Shown piece after piece: positions 5,498 to 8,518 of a stretch of DNA of 8,518 nt (its first letter is position 1; each line of letters starts with the position of its first letter). A model generated the notes under the pieces. The model was not told the origin of the DNA, ran no database searches, and was given only the letters and a program-made list of their open reading frames with translations. Source of the stretch: an uncultured Collinsella sp. (GTDB lineage Bacteria > Actinomycetota > Coriobacteriia > Coriobacteriales > Coriobacteriaceae); NCBI GenBank assembly GCA_934617135.1, contig CAKTUC010000055.1, forward strand, positions 1-8,518. The letters run 5' to 3'. The position numbers and the translations under genes are program-made.

Positions 5498-6355
5498 GTG
5501 GAGACCAATATCCAAAAGATGCAAGTGCTGCTCGAGACGGTGCGTGCCGGCAGCTTTACGCGTGCTGCAGAGCGGCTGAGCTATTCGCAGTCGGGCGTGA
5601 GCCGCATGGTGGGCGACCTTGAGGCAGACTGGGGTTTCAAGGTGCTCGACCGTAGCCGCGAGGGCGTGGTGCTTTCTGCCGACGGGCGGCAGGTCATGCC
5701 GGCAGTCGAGGCGTTATGCGAAGAGTTTGGCCGTCTGCAGCGACGCGTGGACGAGATGCGGGGGCTCATGCGCGGCAAGATCTGCATCGGTACGTTTTCG
5801 AGCGTGGCGACCCATGTGCTGCCGCCGGTCATCGCGCGGTTTCGCGCCGATCACCCGGATGTCGATTACGAACTGCTGATGGGTGATTACTCCGAGATTG
5901 AGCAATGGGTGGCGGAAGGTCGCTGCGACCTGGGCTTTATTCCGCGCGAGCCACGCGGCGCCGGCATGGCGTCGCGGCCGTTGGTGCAAGACGAGCTGAT
6001 GGCCGTGGTGCCAGCGGGCTCCTCGCTTGCCACCGCGGAGGTCGTTTCCCTTGCCGATTTGGCCAACGAGCAATTTATTCTGCTGGAACGCGGCAGTGAC
6101 GACGAGATTACGCCGCTGTTCCGCCGTGCGGGCCTAACGGTGCGCTCCAAGCTGTCGACTTGGGACGACTATGCGATTATGGCCATGGTCGAGGATGGTC
6201 TGGGCGTGAGCGTTCTTCCCGCGCTTATCTTGCGCCGCTGTCAGTTCGATGTTGCTATCCGGCCGCTGGAGGGACATCCTCATCGGCAAATCAATGCCAT
6301 ACACCGCACGGCTGATGTTTCGCTTGCGGCGGCTCGTTTCCTTGAATATCTATAG
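5498..6355 (+). CDS. LysR-type transcriptional regulator
   Basis: This is a DNA-binding regulator of 285 residues from the GTG chosen. The N-terminal winged helix-turn-helix spans about residues 5-62: a helix LLETVRAGSFTRAAERLSY, then the recognition helix SQSGVSRMVGDLEADWG, then LDRSREGVVLSADG. A coiled linker helix (AVEALCEEFGRLQRRVDEMR) follows. The periplasmic-binding-protein-like effector domain begins at KICIGTFSSVATHVLPPVI and runs to the end; DDYAIMAMVEDGLGVSVLP is a typical conserved segment. Start choice: the GTG at 5498 has AAAGGTGGGGA 6 bases upstream, while the in-frame ATG at 5477 has no ribosome binding site and would sit close to the promoter. Divergent orientation suggests control of the EamA permease at 4469-5380 and of itself. 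The effector is unknown. Confidence 0.92.
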   Translation: METNIQKMQVLLETVRAGSFTRAAERLSYSQSGVSRMVGDLEADWGFKVLDRSREGVVLSADGRQVMPAVEALCEEFGRLQRRVDEMRGLMRGKICIGTFSSVATHVLPPVIARFRADHPDVDYELLMGDYSEIEQWVAEGRCDLGFIPREPRGAGMASRPLVQDELMAVVPAGSSLATAEVVSLADLANEQFILLERGSDDEITPLFRRAGLTVRSKLSTWDDYAIMAMVEDGLGVSVLPALILRRCQFDVAIRPLEGHPHRQINAIHRTADVSLAAARFLEYL

Positions 6356-6415
6356 AGGTGCGTACCCGTTGTCCACTTTGAGGCAAATCTCAGGGTTCGG
6401 TACATTTTCTTGTGA

Positions 6416-6496
6416 AATTGAACTTTCGGATAGTGCGCCGCGCTATACTGCTGCCTAAATTGAACTCAGGTTCAATTCGTGTTCTATAAATTGAAC
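6416..6496. promoter_or_regulatory. Cluster of AATTGAAC operator sites at the HTH-aminotransferase promoter
   Basis: The octamer AATTGAAC occurs at 6416-6423, 6458-6465 and 6489-6496, and in reverse complement at 6470-6477. The middle pair forms a perfect palindrome of 8-bp arms, AATTGAACTCAGGTTCAATT (6458-6477). Spacing of the direct copies is 42 and 31 bases, close to four and three helical turns, so they lie on similar faces of the DNA. The palindrome covers the expected transcription start just after TATACT (6444-6449). The arrangement fits repression, and the natural candidate is the XRE domain encoded directly downstream. Confidence 0.65.
6444..6449 (+). promoter_or_regulatory. Candidate -10 element of the HTH-aminotransferase gene
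   Basis: TATACT lies 68 bases upstream of the GTG start, between the first and second AATTGAAC sites. The first site contains TTGAAC (6418-6423), which resembles a -35 hexamer, but the 20-base spacer is longer than normal. Transcription would start near 6456, next to the palindrome at 6458-6477. Confidence 0.5.
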
Positions 6497-6517
6497 TTTG
6501 CCAGCAAGGAGGTTCTA

Positions 6518-8038
6518 GTGGCCCAAGAGACGTTTAGCGATCGCCTGCGACAGGCTATGTCCGATCGCGACGTTCGCCAGTCGGACGTGATCCGCGCATC
6601 GGAGATGCTCGGCAAAAAACTCGGCAAGAGTCAGATGAGCCAATATGTGAGCGGCAAGACGATTCCGCGGCGCGATGTGGCAGAGCTGCTCGCCCGTATT
6701 TTGGAGGTCGATGTTACCTGGCTGCTCGCCAGTGACGCCGACCAAGGCGAGACGCCCTCGTCCCATAACGTTGCCAAATCCGAACCTAGTCCCACGGCTC
6801 AAATTGCAAGGAGCACTACCATGCGCACTTTCTCTAAATCCACCAAGCTCGATAACGTCCTGTATGACGTGCGCGGCCCCGTCGTCGACGAGGCTGCCCG
6901 TATGGAGGACGAGGGCGAGCGCATCCTCAAGCTCAATATCGGCAACCCGGCGCCCTTCGGTTTCCGCACCCCCGATGAGGTCATCAAGGACATGCGCCAG
7001 CAGCTGCCCGACTGCGAAGGCTATTCCAACTCGCGCGGCCTGTTCTCTGCGCGCAAGGCGATTATGCAGTACTCGCAGATCAAAGGCCTGCCCAATGTTC
7101 AGATGGAGCATATCTACACGGGCAACGGCGTGTCCGAGCTTATTCAGCTATCGATGAACGCGCTGCTCGACAACGGCGACGAGATTCTGATCCCCAGCCC
7201 CGACTATCCGCTCTGGACGGCGTGCGCGACCCTTGCCGGCGGTCATCCCGTGCACTATCTGTGCGATGAGCAGGCGGATTGGTATCCCGACCTAGAGGAT
7301 ATGGAGTCCAAGATCACGAGCGCGACCAAGGCCCTCGTCATCATCAACCCCAACAACCCCACGGGCTCGGTCTACCCGCGCGAGGTGCTCGAGGGTATCG
7401 TCGAGATCGCGCGCAGGCATCAGCTGATGATCTTTGCCGACGAGATTTACGACCGTCTGTGCATGGACGGCTACGAGCACGTCTCGATTGCTTCGCTCGC
7501 GCCCGACCTGCCCTGCGTCACCTTTAGCGGCCTTTCCAAGTCGCACATGATCGCGGGCTACCGTATTGGCTGGATGGTGCTTTCGGGCAACCAGCGTTGC
7601 ATGAGCGACTTTATTATGGGCATCAACATGCTATCGAACATGCGCCTGTGCTCTAACGTGCCGGCTCAGTCCATCGTTCAGACGGCGCTCGGTGGCCATC
7701 AATCGGTCAACGACTACATTCGCCCGGGCGGCCGTGTCTATGAGCAGCGCAATTTTGTGTACGAGGCGCTTAGCAAGATCGATGGCATCTCGGTGGTCAA
7801 GCCGCGCGCGGCGTTCTACATCTTCCCCAAGATGGATGTGAAGAAGTTCAACATCACCGACGACGAGCAGTTCGCCCTCGACCTGCTGCACGAGAAGAAG
7901 ATCCTGATCACGCGCGGCGGCGGCTTTAACTGGGCCGAGCCCGACCACTTCCGCATCGTGTACCTGCCGCGCATGGAAGTGCTCAAAGAGTCCCTCGAAG
8001 ATCTCGCCGACTTCTTCGATCACTACCGTCAGAGCTAG
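6518..8038 (+). CDS. XRE/Cro-type HTH fused to AlaA-type alanine aminotransferase
   Basis: The protein has 506 residues. Residues 5-70 form an XRE-like helix-turn-helix (ASEMLGKKLGKSQMSQYVSG, then TIPRRDVAELLARILEVDVTWLL). A polar, probably flexible linker spans about 71-101. From Met102 to the end it matches E. coli AlaA, a PLP-dependent fold-type I enzyme exchanging amino groups between alanine/pyruvate and glutamate/2-oxoglutarate. Visible motifs are KLNIGNPAPFGF, PDYPLWTA, INPNNPTG (Asn280), FADEIYD (Asp308, Tyr311), SGLSK with the PLP lysine Lys341, Arg349, and DHFRIVYLPR with the substrate-carboxylate Arg479. All key catalytic residues are present, so it should be active, unlike many regulator-only fusions. 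The GTG at 6518 has AAGGAGG 5 bases upstream; the frame is open to 6479 but has no better start. Autoregulation through the AATTGAAC sites is inferred. A bidirectional hairpin follows. Confidence 0.9.
   Translation: MAQETFSDRLRQAMSDRDVRQSDVIRASEMLGKKLGKSQMSQYVSGKTIPRRDVAELLARILEVDVTWLLASDADQGETPSSHNVAKSEPSPTAQIARSTTMRTFSKSTKLDNVLYDVRGPVVDEAARMEDEGERILKLNIGNPAPFGFRTPDEVIKDMRQQLPDCEGYSNSRGLFSARKAIMQYSQIKGLPNVQMEHIYTGNGVSELIQLSMNALLDNGDEILIPSPDYPLWTACATLAGGHPVHYLCDEQADWYPDLEDMESKITSATKALVIINPNNPTGSVYPREVLEGIVEIARRHQLMIFADEIYDRLCMDGYEHVSIASLAPDLPCVTFSGLSKSHMIAGYRIGWMVLSGNQRCMSDFIMGINMLSNMRLCSNVPAQSIVQTALGGHQSVNDYIRPGGRVYEQRNFVYEALSKIDGISVVKPRAAFYIFPKMDVKKFNITDDEQFALDLLHEKKILITRGGGFNWAEPDHFRIVYLPRMEVLKESLEDLADFFDHYRQS
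6808..6823 (+). promoter_or_regulatory. Internal ribosome binding site and ATG at the HTH/AlaA junction
   Basis: AAGGAG (6808-6813) is followed after 7 bases by an in-frame ATG at 6821-6823, codon 102 of the fusion. Translation from here would give a 405-residue protein, MRTFSKSTKLDNVLYDVRGP and onward. It begins at the natural N-terminus of AlaA and has, as I recall, the same length as the E. coli enzyme. A free aminotransferase may therefore be made as well as the fusion. Confidence 0.6.
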
Positions 8039-8062
8039 TGGGATAGAAGCTCCGCACTATGA

Positions 8063-8101
8063 AAAGCTCCCTGCAGTTGTTTTGCTACAGGGAGCTTTCT
8101 T
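8063..8101. terminator. Bidirectional rho-independent terminator
   Basis: An 11-bp perfect stem AAAGCTCCCTG/CAGGGAGCTTT (8063-8073 and 8088-8098), with a 14-base loop, is followed by TTTCTT on the plus strand and by TTTTC on the minus strand. It lies 24 bases after the fusion gene and 12 bases beyond the stop of the convergent deformylase gene, so it can end both transcripts. Confidence 0.85.
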
Positions 8102-8113
8102 GAATCGGCGGAA

Positions 8114-8518
8114 CTATATAACAATCCCGTTGCAGTGGTCGATTTCGTGCTGGATGATCTCGGCGGTGTAGCCCGAGAAGTTCTTGATGCGGTGGACGAA
8201 GTTCTCGTCCAGATATTCCACCTTAATGCGACGATAACGAGTGCAGGGACGCTCGCCGACGAGAGAAAGACATCCTTCGCTCGTCTGGTAGGCATTGACC
8301 TGCTCAAGAATTTGCGGGTTGTACATAAGCAGCGACTTGCTGCCGTCCTTTACGCAGATGATGCGTTTGCGCACACCGATCATGTTGGCGGCGAGGCCCA
8401 CGCACTCATGCTCATGCTCGTGGAGCGTATCCAGAAGATCCTGTCCGGTCGCGGCATCTTCTGGACCGGCGTCTTCGGAAGGCAGGCGCAAAAAGAACTC
8501 GGATTTCATGATGGGCTT
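8114..8518 (-). CDS. def: Peptide deformylase (start just beyond the right edge)
   Basis: The visible part is 134 codons on the minus strand. The frame is still open at the edge (KPIMKSEFFLRLPSEDA). Alignment with the paralogue at 303-722, which starts MIKELCHDEAIL, places the true start about two codons outside the window; ATG 8509 would be slightly internal. Motif II is EGCLS with the metal-ligand Cys. Motif III is QHEIDH with the two His ligands and the catalytic Glu. Motif I is CVGLAANMIG: the usual glutamine of GLAAxQ, which stabilises the oxyanion in E. coli deformylase, is Met. From memory, many short Clostridia-type deformylases share this GMAANMIG form, so it probably marks a subfamily rather than damage. 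It should remove N-formyl groups from new polypeptides; whether it is the main cellular deformylase cannot be told here. Confidence 0.85.
   Translation of the reverse strand, partial: KPIMKSEFFLRLPSEDAGPEDAATGQDLLDTLHEHEHECVGLAANMIGVRKRIICVKDGSKSLLMYNPQILEQVNAYQTSEGCLSLVGERPCTRYRRIKVEYLDENFVHRIKNFSGYTAEIIQHEIDHCNGIVI

Noticed and set aside
6362..6412. A terminator for the LysR-type regulator gene
   Set aside because: GTACC/GGTAC can pair over 32 bases and is followed by ATTTTCTT. The stem has only 5 bp and a large unpaired centre, so it is too weak to call.
8507..8509. ATG 8509 as the true start of the second deformylase
   Set aside because: The frame remains open to the window edge, and the upstream residues KPI align with residues near the start of the paralogue. 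The true start is probably about two codons beyond the edge.

Overview
The window is GC-rich bacterial DNA (estimated by eye at about 60% GC) with compact genes, strong AGGAGG-type ribosome binding sites, several GTG starts and hairpin terminators. A bile salt hydrolase very like the bifidobacterial enzyme, GC-rich codon use and an AlaA-type aminotransferase point to a gut-associated actinobacterium. A coriobacterium such as Collinsella is my best guess. This is inference; no rRNA or other marker gene is present.

Layout, left to right. At 1-110 (-) is the N-terminus of an NCS2/AzgA-type purine permease that runs off the left edge. It is divergent from a small peptide deformylase paralogue (303-722, +) whose catalytic Glu is replaced by Met. 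A long imperfect inverted repeat (719-823) begins at that gene's stop codon and is followed by a hairpin terminator (867-909). Next is a bile salt hydrolase gene (967-1932, +). It converges on a Kup-type potassium transporter (2009-4240, -) across a shared hairpin (1954-1989). Upstream of kup lie a 14-bp perfect palindrome and a second inverted repeat (4381-4453). Then come an EamA/DMT permease (4469-5380, -) and a divergent LysR-type regulator (5498-6355, +), a classical regulator/target pair with a candidate operator between them. Next is a single reading frame (6518-8038, +) that fuses an XRE/Cro-type DNA-binding domain to a complete AlaA-type aminotransferase. A cluster of AATTGAAC sites covers its promoter, and a strong internal ribosome binding site sits exactly at the domain junction. 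A bidirectional terminator (8063-8101) separates it from a second peptide deformylase paralogue (8114 to the right edge, -), which keeps the catalytic HEIDH motif.

Most of these genes are single transcription units serving different tasks: purine uptake, N-terminal or peptide processing, bile acid deconjugation, K+ uptake, small-molecule export, and alanine/glutamate/pyruvate transamination. The most interesting part is the HTH-aminotransferase gene. The sequence suggests an enzyme that may bind its own promoter and that may be made in two forms, full-length regulator-enzyme and enzyme alone, from one message. The second point of interest is the pair of deformylase paralogues, which depart from the family consensus at different catalytic motifs.
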